Below are positions 54,883 through 61,832 of a stretch of DNA of 64,000 nucleotides, one piece after another. The stretch comes from Xanthomonas hydrangeae (GTDB lineage: Bacteria > Pseudomonadota > Gammaproteobacteria > Xanthomonadales > Xanthomonadaceae). Within the stretch, counting starts at the first letter, position 1. Every line of letters begins with the position of its first letter. The stretch lies in assembly GCA_905142475.1 (NCBI GenBank), contig LR990730.1:682001-746000 (forward strand), written 5' to 3'. A program made the position numbers and the translations under genes. The notes below the pieces were generated by a model. That model ran no database searches, had not been told where the DNA came from, and saw only the letters and a program-made list of their open reading frames with translations.

Positions 54883-55306
54883 GGTCTTTCTTCTGGTTTG
54901 ATAGTTAAATTACCGTAAAATTTTAGTAAATTTGCGGCGCACCAAATCGGAAGTAATCGCCGCGTTAGAGAAGTGCTACTTCTGCGGGCAACGCATTACT
55001 TCGTCCTCGATCACAATTCATAAAATGGCGCGAGACCAGCGCTAAACCGCCAGACGTGGAGGTCGCGGTCCAGCATGCGCGCGGGCCAGCTCGGTCAGGC
55101 GTCGCGCGGCGCTGGCGATGGGCGCATCGAACCAGACGGCATGCGGAGTGCCGGAAGCCGGGGCGGTTCACCGGCCTACACCCCCCCAAAAAAGTGAGCT
55201 AACTCGCTGTCAGTAAAGGCCTTTTACACGAATCCCTGCCGACCCCTAATCCTGCCGGGCACGATGGCGCTAACCGCCGGCCAGGCGGCTAGCGCCATCG
55301 TCCGGA
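54883..55306. other. Intergenic region between the secreted protein and the pectate lyase
   Basis: 424 bp. An AT-rich promoter-like patch at ~54890-54960 precedes the secreted protein gene, and the first 92-bp-type repeat copy lies at 55187-55246. No gene supported. Confidence 0.35.
55187..55246 (+). repeat. 92-bp-type cassette repeat, copy 1 (left arm eroded)
   Basis: Inner segment AGTGAGCTAACTCGCTGTCAG and right arm TTTTACACGAATCCCTGCCG are intact. The left arm (GGCAGGGATTCGTG) is lost in a C-rich stretch. Orientation plus. Confidence 0.8.
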
Positions 55307-56629
55307 TCAACGCGCCTCGAATGCCCCCAGGTCCGGCGCACGTCCGTTAAAGGCCTCACCGGTATCGGCGCCGGCGTCGATCAAGGCGCTGCCCGGTGCC
55401 AGGGTGGCGAAGGTGATGATGGGTAGGTCGCCGTTGGCCTGGCGCGGACGCATGAGCTGTCGCTCGTCCAGGCTGACGAAATCGCCTGCACTGATGACAA
55501 AGGGAAGATTGAACGAATTGCGGCCGATATCGTTCTCACTTGCAGACCCCAGGTTGATCATTTCGATGCGCGTTCCGAATCCCAGGTTATTGGCCAGATG
55601 GTGGTCGTATCCAGGCACGTCGGTGAGGTTGTCGCTTAAGGTGGATTGCATGTCGTAGTTGGCGCGGCCGTTCTTGATCGATGTATTGCTGATCCACTCC
55701 TGCCCACCGATGTGGTGATTGGCGTAGAGGCCGTTGGATCGATTGCCCACTGCCAGATTGAACCGCACGATATGGCGCGGCACCGGCTTGGGATAATCGC
55801 TTCCGTTGCGGCCGTAGCCGCCTGCCTTGAAGCCTGCGCCATTGCCCAGCGGGGTGAATGCGCTGTCGTACCCGTTGTAGAACGACCAGTTGCGTTGCAG
55901 GGTGACTGCGGCAGCAGCATTGATCAGGTCGAACCCATCGTCGCTGTTGAACCATGCGCGGCTGCCTTCGATAAGGTTTCCGGTGCTTTCGGCAAGCGTC
56001 GGGTGCACGCCGAAACCGTCGATGTTTCCATCGGAGAAGGCATTTAGTCCGCGGTTGTTATAGGCATCGACGTTGTGAACCCGGTTGTCGTTGCCGGAAA
56101 CCAGGTACCAGCCGATCGCCTGGCCGTCATGGATCGCCAGATTCTCGAACAGGTTGCCGTTGCCGCGGTCAACGCGGAATGCCTCGGACTGGGTCAGGCG
56201 GTCTGCAATGGTGATCCGCACACCCACCACCTCGAATCCGCGAAAGACGCAGTTGTTGCTGGCCACCCGGAATGCGGCCACGCGCAGGCCGGTGGGCGTC
56301 ACCGCAGAGAAGTCGAACACCGGCCGCTCGTTGGCGACGTTGACATAGGCGATGCCGGGCTTGGTGATCTCGTTGACCACGGCGTAGGGCTGCCGCACCA
56401 CGCTGATGTTGGCGCTGGTCAGGCGATAGGTGCCGCCGCGCAGGTAAACGGTATCGCCACCGGACGCGGCGGCCTGCGCAGCCATCACGCTGGCAAAGGG
56501 GGCGGCGCGGGTGCCGGGATTGCCGTCGTTGCCGGTGGGTGCGACGTACCAGTCGGCGGCCACGGCCGTGCACGGCGGCACGCAGGCGGCAATGGCGATC
56601 GCCACGATGGTGCAAAGAGAGAGGTTCAT
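55307..56629 (-). CDS. Secreted PL9-type pectate lyase (right-handed beta helix)
   Basis: Exported protein of 440 residues with a signal peptide (ends ...PPCTAVAA). The mature start DWYVAPTGNDGNPGTRAAPF then AAASGGDTVYLRGGTYRL is the family 9 polysaccharide lyase / parallel beta-helix signature. Repeating NNxVHNVDAYNN-like coils and INAAAAVTLQRNW follow. It likely degrades pectin outside the cell during plant infection. ATG 56629 gives the signal peptide; the longer upstream frame is non-conserved. Being cargo between cassette repeats marks it as laterally mobile. Confidence 0.85.
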   Translation of the reverse strand: MNLSLCTIVAIAIAACVPPCTAVAADWYVAPTGNDGNPGTRAAPFASVMAAQAAASGGDTVYLRGGTYRLTSANISVVRQPYAVVNEITKPGIAYVNVANERPVFDFSAVTPTGLRVAAFRVASNNCVFRGFEVVGVRITIADRLTQSEAFRVDRGNGNLFENLAIHDGQAIGWYLVSGNDNRVHNVDAYNNRGLNAFSDGNIDGFGVHPTLAESTGNLIEGSRAWFNSDDGFDLINAAAAVTLQRNWSFYNGYDSAFTPLGNGAGFKAGGYGRNGSDYPKPVPRHIVRFNLAVGNRSNGLYANHHIGGQEWISNTSIKNGRANYDMQSTLSDNLTDVPGYDHHLANNLGFGTRIEMINLGSASENDIGRNSFNLPFVISAGDFVSLDERQLMRPRQANGDLPIITFATLAPGSALIDAGADTGEAFNGRAPDLGAFEAR

Positions 56630-56905
56630 CGGATGTCCCTGGTGTACTGCATGAAAGTGGCTGCTTGCCGCCCTTGACCCGTCGTGGCGCAAGCCGCGAC
56701 TCGCGCAGCCTGCGGGAACCGGTTTGCGCTCGCCAGTGGTCGTGCTCGGTTCTGCTACGGCGGTTGACGTTTCGATGTGCCGCAACGCAGAAGTGTCCAA
56801 GCGGGACATAGGTATCTGGATCAATGCGCGCACTGCGGCGCGACGTTCCACGGCCGCCCTGTGTCCGGCATCGCATCGCCGCGCGCCATGCGATAGAGAA
56901 CCGCC
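56630..56905. other. Short region between the lyase and the TldD fragment
   Basis: 276 bp, must hold the lyase promoter (read minus) and perhaps the promoter of the broken TldD-like gene (read plus). No element called. Confidence 0.3.
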
Positions 56906-57037
56906 GTGGACCGTCGTACCTTCCTCACCCTGTCGGGTATCGGTGCTGCCGGCTTGCTGTTGCCGAAAACTCGCCTGATCGCCGCCAAACAGTTGGTCAC
57001 GCCCAACGATGTCGAGGGTCGGCAGGGATTCGTGTAA
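56906..57037 (+). pseudogene. TldD-like Tat-exported peptidase, N-terminal stub cut by a cassette repeat
   Basis: GTG-started frame of 43 codons. The first 36 codons read DRRTFLTLSGIGAAGLLLPK..., a twin-arginine (RRxFL) signal peptide followed by IAAKQLVTPNDV, the N-terminus pattern of TldD/PmbA-related Tat-exported peptidases. At 57014 the 92-bp repeat begins and the frame runs through it to a stop at 57035. The insertion deleted the rest of the gene; no remainder is visible in this window. Confidence 0.6.
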
Positions 57038-57105
57038 AAGCCCTTTGCTGACAGATGGTTAGCTCACTTTTGGCTGTTTTTTACACGAATCCCTGCCGAC
57101 CCTCT
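57014..57105 (-). repeat. 92-bp cassette repeat, copy 2
   Basis: Complete copy. Both ends are inverted arms: GAGGGTCGGCAGGGATTCGT at 57014 and its complement ending 57105. The inner segment CTGACAGATGGTTAGCTCAC lies in minus orientation. The left end interrupts a TldD-like gene. Confidence 0.88.
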
Positions 57106-57116
57106 GGTGGTGGCGC

Positions 57117-57578
57117 TCATGCGCCGGCACCCACGGTGCGGGTGGTCTTGCGGGTGCGCGGCAGACCGGGCAATTTCAGCTGCGCCCGATCGCTGGGCAG
57201 GATCTTGGCGGCGGTGGCCACCGCCGCCACACCGGCCGGCTTCTTGGCTGGCTTGGCAGGGTTGCCCTCGCGCTGGATCTTGGCCAACGCCTTCAACGCG
57301 GCCGGGCGGCCGCGTCGGTAGACCTTGGGCGCGCGCACGTAGTTAGCCGGCAACACCTCGAACACCGTCACGCCCAGCGCCAGCAGCTGGGCGGCGGCGG
57401 TGTCTAGGCTGGCAAACACGCGCGGGGTGCCGCGCTGTCCGGTCAGTTACTTTTCGGTTTGGCCCACGCGCACCATCACCGCGTAGCCGCCGACCTGGCC
57501 GACGAGCTGGACGGCACGCAGCACGCCGGCACTCGCCAACTCGGCGAGGGTGGTGATGGAAATGGCCGATGCGCTCAT
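57117..57578 (-). pseudogene. ParC-like plasmid maintenance gene with in-frame stop
   Basis: One continuous frame broken by a TAA at 57447-57449. The N-terminal part is SISITTLAELASAGVLRAVQ...YAVMVRVGQTEK. After the stop the same frame continues LTGQRGTPRVFASLDTAAAQ... and ends at 57117 (RTVGAGA). The two parts match the front and back of ParC-like/plasmid-stability proteins. So a single base change (for example TAC to TAA) split a ~150-residue gene. Alternatively the back part restarts at GTG 57419. It overlaps the upstream 66-residue gene by 4 bp (ATGA). Confidence 0.6.
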
Positions 57579-57775
57579 GCTTTCGGTGCCGGGCGATCGC
57601 CCTGGCCGGTCAGCAGGGTGTAGCGGTCTTTCCAGTGCTGGGCCTTGGCGTAGCATTGTTCGGCCTTGGCTCGGTGGCCGGCCTCGGCGGCCTGGTTGCC
57701 GTCCGCCAGCCAGCGGCTGGCCAGCGCGTCCGCATCGGCGATGCGCTCGGCGAGGGGTTTGGCGGGTGATGTCAT
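57575..57775 (-). CDS. Small helical protein (66 residues), plasmid-type
   Basis: Helical protein, AERIADADALASRWLADGNQ...ERCYAKAQHWKDRYTLLT. It is translationally coupled to the ParC-like gene by an ATGA overlap. Its start codon touches a 36-bp perfect-armed palindrome (57776-57811), which looks like the operator for this pair. Likely a plasmid partition or stability accessory gene; not recognised beyond that. Confidence 0.6.
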   Translation of the reverse strand: MTSPAKPLAERIADADALASRWLADGNQAAEAGHRAKAEQCYAKAQHWKDRYTLLTGQGDRPAPKA

Positions 57776-57811
57776 GATCGAACATCAAACAGTGATGTTT
57801 GATGTTCGATC
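57776..57811. promoter_or_regulatory. 36-bp palindromic operator
   Basis: Perfect inverted repeat of 15-bp arms, GATCGAACATCAAAC-AGTGAT-GTTTGATGTTCGATC, directly abutting the ATG of the 66-residue gene. It also holds overlapping direct units GATGTTYGA. This is the shape of a dimeric repressor operator and would block both transcription and ribosome access. Confidence 0.75.
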
Positions 57812-58198
57812 ATTCAAGGTCGCGCTGCAAGCACTATTGCGGCGAGGCCGCCAGCGCACATAACTGCCAATTCCACGCAGTAGCGCCGCTACTGCATTCC
57901 CCTACCGTCGTGTTACGAAATTCCTACACCGTTTTGGTCGGCGCCTTGGGGCACATTGCCGGAAAGCGTTGCGGCGCAAGGCTTTCACGGCGGCGGCTTG
58001 TTCTCTTTTTGTGGACAAGCTCACTAGCTACTTGTTGCCTAAGAGATACAAGTACGGATATAGTCCGTCAACTCGATGGCGACAGCCATTTCCCATCCAC
58101 TTTCGCTCTAGCGAAGATGATGCAGACACCTTGAAAATCCTCCTTGCCCTGGTCGCGTCGCGCCCAAGGCTCCAGTCGCCCCTGGAGAGGTACCCACT
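57812..58198. other. Intergenic region upstream of the antitoxin
   Basis: 387 bp without a supported gene. Contains a perfect palindrome GCAGTAGCG-C-CGCTACTGC at 57876-57894, preceded by AATTCCACGCAGT, a 13-bp unit repeated at 59453-59465. A site-specific recombination role is possible but unproven. Confidence 0.4.
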
Positions 58199-58522
58199 AT
58201 GAATACAGACAATCCCTACACACTGTTCTCCGCCGATCCGGCCGAGTACCACAAGAAAAATCTCAAGGAAAAGCTGGGGATCACCCTGATCCAGCTGATC
58301 CGCGCCAAAGGCTGGAATCAAGTCACCGCCTCCGATCATCTCAAGGTGACACAGCCACGCGTCAGCGATCTGATGCGCTGCAAGCTCGAACGCTTCTCGG
58401 TGGATGCCCTGCTGGAAATGATGTTCAGGGCCGGCTACTCATTCGACTACCTGTTCGACTTCCCGGACGACGACAAGGCGCAACCGCGCCTGGAAATGAA
58501 ATTAAAAAAGGCGATGCTGTAA
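58199..58522 (+). CDS. XRE-family antitoxin-like regulator
   Basis: Protein of 107 residues. The HTH (VTASDHLKVTQPRVSDLMRC) with the flanking KGWNQ...FSVDALLEMMFRAGY matches HigA-type antitoxins of Gp49-like toxin pairs. ATG 58199, preceded by GAGAGGTACCC. It would bind DNA and neutralise the partner toxin, which here lies tail-to-tail on the opposite strand and is broken. Its last codons form the stem of a terminator. Confidence 0.75.
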   Translation: MNTDNPYTLFSADPAEYHKKNLKEKLGITLIQLIRAKGWNQVTASDHLKVTQPRVSDLMRCKLERFSVDALLEMMFRAGYSFDYLFDFPDDDKAQPRLEMKLKKAML

Positions 58523-58535
58523 CATCGCCTTTTTT
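58504..58535. terminator. Bidirectional terminator between antitoxin and toxin
   Basis: AAAAAAGGCGATG/CATCGCCTTTTTT stem with a CTGTAA loop. The stop codon of the antitoxin lies in the loop, so coding and termination overlap. It can serve both the plus-strand antitoxin and the minus-strand toxin. Confidence 0.85.
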
Positions 58536-58552
58536 AACCTGCTTCCCCGCTC

Positions 58553-58917
58553 TTACCTACCGCGCATCAGCCGCTTGAACCGCTCCGCAGTCGTCTTCAC
58601 CAGCTGCTTGTCCTGACCTTGCGCCGTCTTGGACGTTGCATGTAACACCACCACATCGCCATTCTTGGCGATTGCATACATACAGCGATATGCGGGGCGG
58701 CCATTGATCTTCAGCTCGATCACACCCTCGCCTGCTGAATGTAGCTTTTCCTGACGTAATACTAGGGGTATCCCAGTAGCACCATCCTTAAGCTTGCCAA
58801 GAACCGATCCCGGATGGCCTCCGGGAGTTCGTTCATGTCTCGCTGCACCGCCTTATCGTCCAGGTCGAGGATCTTGACCTGTGGCGACGATTTACTGCTG
58901 CTGTCGTTCTCGTGCAT
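58553..58917 (-). pseudogene. RelE/ParE-superfamily toxin (Gp49-like), frameshifted
   Basis: The N-part is MHENDSSSKSSPQVKILDLDD...PEAIRDRFLAS, then a stop in-frame. The next frame continues KDGATGIPLVLRQEKLHSAG, ELKINGRPAYRCMYA and HATSKTAQGQDKQLVKTTAERFKRL, the Gp49-like toxin core. One missing base near TTAAGG at 58788-58791 accounts for the shift. Members degrade mRNA on ribosomes. Here the gene is inactive unless the frameshift is an artefact; the orientation opposite the antitoxin is unusual. Confidence 0.7.
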
Positions 58918-59627
58918 GCGCCTGATTCCTAGTGATGATCCTGAGTTTGTCGGCTCTCATATCGGCTTTCCTGTAAGTAGGTGATTGGTGGTCAGGCGAA
59001 AGGCCTGCCACGGCCCATTATATGGGTACTTGTATGCCCGTTAATCTCCGATTGAGACGAACTCTGTCAAAAGGCGCTAGTAGCGTGTGTGTGTTGCTAT
59101 GCAGCGTGCGCATGCCATTGGCGGGGTGCCCAGCGTGCAGCGACCGCACGCACGCAGGCGCGGTTTGACGGGGAACAACGCAGGAGTGGAGCGACGGTCC
59201 TCCTGTTGCACGTGTACCAAAACGATTTGCTGATTGGCCACCTGGCGCCAGACCGTGCCAGTTGACCGAACGCCGGCAAAAAAAGCCCCGCATCGAGGCG
59301 GGGCGTTGGGAACAGGCCGGCAGCGGAACTTGCCCTGCGCGCTCTGTGTTAGGTCTGCCGCCGATGCGACGCGTCAAGGTGACGATCGCGCCAGCGCGGC
59401 ACGTGCGATCACGCGACCAGTTAATGGGCCAAGCACTACAAACAGAACCGCGAATTCCACGCAGTGGCGCGCCTGCCAGGCGATAGGGCTTTTGCGTAGC
59501 CGAGCGGTAGAGCATTTGCTTGTCAGGGCGGTATGCAATTGCTATTGCATCGCCCGGGCGCATCCGTTAGGCTAGCCTCACCACTCCTCCTTTGTCGCCC
59601 CATTCAGTTGGGTAACGGCTTAGGAAG
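58918..59627. other. Non-coding gap, ~710 bp
   Basis: Upstream region of the toxin and of the NYN gene. It contains the second AATTCCACGCAGT unit (59453-59465). A tRNA-like fragment near 59499-59530 does not fold. Open frames here lack support. Confidence 0.35.
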
Positions 59628-59653
59628 AAAAAACCGCCGCAAGGCGGTTTTTT
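59628..59653 (+). terminator. Strong terminator in the leader of the NYN gene
   Basis: AAAAAACCGCC-GCAA-GGCGGTTTTTT. It lies 21 bp upstream of the GTG start of the NYN gene, with no plus-strand gene ending just before it. It may insulate the gene from readthrough or act as an attenuator. Confidence 0.85.
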
Positions 59654-59674
59654 CATGTCCGCAGGAAGCTCCTC

Positions 59675-60376
59675 GTGACAACCGCCAAAGCGACTGCTGT
59701 CTACATCGATGGCTACAACCTGTACTACGGCCGCATCCGTGGGACCGCATTCAAGTGGCTCGACGTCGTTGCACTGTTTGATCGCCTCCTGCACGACCAA
59801 GATCCGGCCACCGATCTGCTGCAAGTTCGGTATTTCACAGCGCCGGCGCTGGGCAGGTTTGCGACCCACAAGCAGGCCTCGGAAACGCAAGCGACGTATC
59901 TGCGCGCGTTAGCACACACCTACCCGCAACGATTCACCACGACATTAGGCAAACACAGCTGGGACAAAGCAGGAACCCTTCTGCCGGAGTTTGTCAGCGG
60001 CCAGCCGTATGATCGAGCGCGTCGGGTTCGGGTCTGGAAGCTCGAAGAGAAACAGACCGATGTGAACCTGGCGCTGGCCATGTATCGCGATGCGGCGTCG
60101 GCGCGCTATCAGCAGCTGGTTGTGTGCTCCAACGATAGCGATATCGAGCCAGTCCTTGCGGCTATCCGCGAGGACTTCCCGACCATCGTTCTAGGCGTCG
60201 TCACGCCACGTAGGCCGCCGGTCGATGGTGAATCGGACAGAAGAGTAAGCGTCTCGCTGTCGAGCCGCGCTGACTGGACACGCCAATACATTTTGGATGG
60301 TGAGCTGGCCGCAGCTCAGCTTCCCGAGCGCGTTCGCAGGCCTGGCAAGTCAATCGATAAACCAAGGCACTGGTGA
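59675..60376 (+). CDS. NYN-domain (PIN-like) protein
   Basis: Protein of 233 residues of the NYN/DUF88 (LabA-like) family: VYIDGYNLYYGRIR at the start (first acid), KQTDVNLALAMYRDA (second and third acids) and VVCSNDSDIEPVL. NYN domains are metal-dependent RNases related to PIN nucleases. GTG 59675 follows AGGAAGCTCC. It sits in a cassette with a toxin-antitoxin remnant and could act on foreign RNA. Which RNA it cuts is unknown. Confidence 0.85.
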   Translation: MTTAKATAVYIDGYNLYYGRIRGTAFKWLDVVALFDRLLHDQDPATDLLQVRYFTAPALGRFATHKQASETQATYLRALAHTYPQRFTTTLGKHSWDKAGTLLPEFVSGQPYDRARRVRVWKLEEKQTDVNLALAMYRDAASARYQQLVVCSNDSDIEPVLAAIREDFPTIVLGVVTPRRPPVDGESDRRVSVSLSSRADWTRQYILDGELAAAQLPERVRRPGKSIDKPRHW

Positions 60377-60385
60377 GTCCTACTC

Positions 60386-60445
60386 GAGGGTCGGCAGGGA
60401 TTCGTGTAAAAAACAGCCAAGTGAGCTAAATCGCTGTTGGTAGTG
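60386..60445 (+). repeat. 92-bp-type cassette repeat, copy 3 (right arm lost)
   Basis: Left arm GAGGGTCGGCAGGGATTCGT complete, inner part GTGAGCTAAATCGCTGTTGG present, right arm replaced at the junction with the Tn3-type repeat at 60461. Plus orientation. Confidence 0.85.
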
Positions 60446-60460
60446 GAGTTTCATTACCCA

Positions 60461-60540
60461 GAAATATCCGCTAACTCACTGATGCAATGGGTAAAATCCC
60501 AGCTTGTGAGTCATTTTAAAACGTATGTCGGCTGAACCCC
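60461..60540 (-). repeat. Tn3-type terminal inverted repeat (right copy)
   Basis: Inverted partner of 53059-53138; ends ATGTCGGCTGAACCCC at 60540. Nearly contiguous with cassette repeat copy 3, so the two element types share an end. Confidence 0.8.
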
Positions 60541-60638
60541 ATGACGGCCCGGCAATCCCCCGTGTCAATGGTTAGCCGTCACAGTTATGACTTCGTTGCA
60601 CCAACGAAAGAAGGATAGTTTAACGCAGTTACTTCATG

Positions 60639-61481
60639 TCAGGCAGCAACCAGATGCTTTATGAACTGAGTTGAATTGTCATTTAGAATGACGGCCCCGA
60701 GCAGCGCTTCTGAATTTCGGTTGGCGCATGTCTCATTGAATTCTACGGGTATTCCTTCATTTTCAAAAAGACATCCCAGCGTCTCTGCAGTGCTCACTGA
60801 GAAATCACCGACTCGATCTCCGCCATACATTGCGACGCGCATAGTCAGGCCCTTGGCCTTGACATCATGTATGTAATCACGAATGGATGCTATAACATTT
60901 TCCGGCATGAGTTCTTGGTGATTAAGAGGCAGGAGATGAAATACTCGAACCTGCGCGCCGGGCATGCGTTCGCCTGTGTAATGATCGATTCTTTCCGCAG
61001 CGCATGCGACCGCAATGCAGGCAGTCATATTATCGGTGACCACTGGCATGTTTACTTGGCTTGTTCCAGCGCTGTAAAGGTGACGTGTTCCTTGATGGTT
61101 AGGAGTCAGATCGTTGAATCCTGCTACCTTGACCGTGGTGGAACTATCTATCTCAAAGCTATAATTCGGGTCCGCATCGAGATCAGAAACACGAACCCAT
61201 GGAAACAAGGATCCGCTACGATCTTTTATTGAATTGCCAGGGTGTCCTCTTTCCGATTGATAGTCAGCTATAGAAGTTTGTTTTAGCGTATATTGTCCAG
61301 CTCGCCTCGCCAGTCGATGATGAGAAAATTTCGGCGGACGCCCGTTTAAACCATCGAATGTTCCTGCATTTGAAGCTGTTGGTTGATGAGAGGAAGAAGC
61401 CGTAACATTCGGGGAAGATGGGGGTGATCCTGGATCTCCGCCGTATTGGCTGCCAGTAGGTTTTGTAATACATAGGCCCAT
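60639..61481 (-). CDS. Candidate type III effector: N-myristoylation signal plus CheD-like deamidase domain
   Basis: Protein of 280 residues. The N-terminus MGLC is a eukaryotic N-myristoylation/palmitoylation signal as in XopE, XopJ and XopAI effectors. Residues ~20-60 are Ser/Pro-rich with AGTFDGLNGRPP. Residues ~145-275 follow the CheD plan: TACIAVAC (Cys155), RVFHLLPL (His182, same spacing style as CheD's Cys and NHFMLP His), then RVAMYGG and FENEGIPVEF. CheD and the CNF1/BLF1 toxins are Gln deamidases with a Cys-His pair. This would be an effector that deamidates a host protein at the plasma membrane. No PIP box found. ATG preceded by GAGGGAAAC. Confidence 0.65.
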   Translation of the reverse strand: MGLCITKPTGSQYGGDPGSPPSSPNVTASSSHQPTASNAGTFDGLNGRPPKFSHHRLARRAGQYTLKQTSIADYQSERGHPGNSIKDRSGSLFPWVRVSDLDADPNYSFEIDSSTTVKVAGFNDLTPNHQGTRHLYSAGTSQVNMPVVTDNMTACIAVACAAERIDHYTGERMPGAQVRVFHLLPLNHQELMPENVIASIRDYIHDVKAKGLTMRVAMYGGDRVGDFSVSTAETLGCLFENEGIPVEFNETCANRNSEALLGAVILNDNSTQFIKHLVAA

Positions 61482-61760
61482 GTTTCCCTCGCGAATTTAG
61501 TTGGGGCGGCTGTTAGGAGAGTGTGTAAAGCGCGGAGCGGCAGCATGATGCTCAGGTGAGCCTGCCACGCACGTCTTTGAGCTGCATAGTCCCATGGTTG
61601 ATCTCCTGCAACGACTGCGGACGCAAGTTTGGCGAAGAGCTCTCTGAAAGTCGTTGATTCACCGAAGCCATGTTTGGGAGCGCGAAGGGGTTGGCGCTGG
61701 CACCCTGCTCACATTTCCATAAAAGCGGGTGGGGGGTTACCGTTCAAGTACGTGAAAAAG
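61482..61760. other. Upstream region of the CheD-like effector
   Basis: 279 bp. Holds a unit GGCGCTGGCACCCTGCTC (61693-61710) repeated at 63656-63673. I looked for a TTCGB-N15-TTCGB PIP box on the minus strand and found TTCG pairs only at wrong spacing (25 bp). Confidence 0.4.
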
Positions 61761-61822
61761 TTATGTACTGACAGCAAGTTAGCTCACTTTTGGGTAGCTT
61801 TTTACACGAATCCCTGCCGACC
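61761..61822 (-). repeat. 92-bp-type cassette repeat, copy 4 (left arm lost)
   Basis: Inner part CTGACAGCAAGTTAGCTCAC and right arm TTTTTACACGAATCCCTGCC intact, minus orientation. The left arm is not recognisable. Confidence 0.85.
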
Positions 61823-61832
61823 GTCTTCCGGC

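Larger units (their letters stand above)
55187..57105. mobile_element. Cassette 1: pectate lyase between inverted 92-bp-type repeats
   Basis: Repeat copies 1 (plus) and 2 (minus) are inverted relative to each other and flank the PL9-type lyase gene plus the first 36 codons of a TldD-like gene. The layout matches the mobile insertion cassettes described for TnXax1-type Tn3 elements in Xanthomonas. Confidence 0.55.
57014..60445. mobile_element. Cassette 2: plasmid-type genes, toxin-antitoxin remnant and NYN gene
   Basis: Flanked by repeat copy 2 (minus) and copy 3 (plus). Contains a broken ParC-like gene, a 66-residue gene with a palindromic operator, the XRE antitoxin with a broken RelE toxin, and an NYN-domain gene. 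The content suggests a plasmid origin. Confidence 0.5.
53059..60540. mobile_element. Tn3-family composite element
   Basis: The 80-bp inverted repeats at 53059-53138 and 60461-60540 enclose 7.5 kb: a truncated tnpA, a secreted protein, a pectate lyase cassette, plasmid-type genes, a toxin-antitoxin remnant and an NYN gene. No resolvase gene is visible. The 92-bp cassette repeats inside show that smaller elements were captured within the larger one. I cannot read a target duplication at the ends. Confidence 0.6.
60386..61822. mobile_element. Cassette 3: CheD-like effector
   Basis: Lies between repeat copy 3 (plus) and copy 4 (minus). Its only gene is the candidate effector. The GC content here is visibly lower than in the chromosome, consistent with transfer. 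Confidence 0.5.

Noticed and set aside
59499..59560. tRNA-like sequence (GTAGCCGAGCGGTAGAGCA)
   Set aside because: D-arm-like bases are present, but anticodon and acceptor stems do not pair.
61482..61700. Possible PIP box for HrpX control of the CheD-like effector
   Set aside because: TTCGG and TTCGC occur but with 25 bp, not 15 bp, between them.
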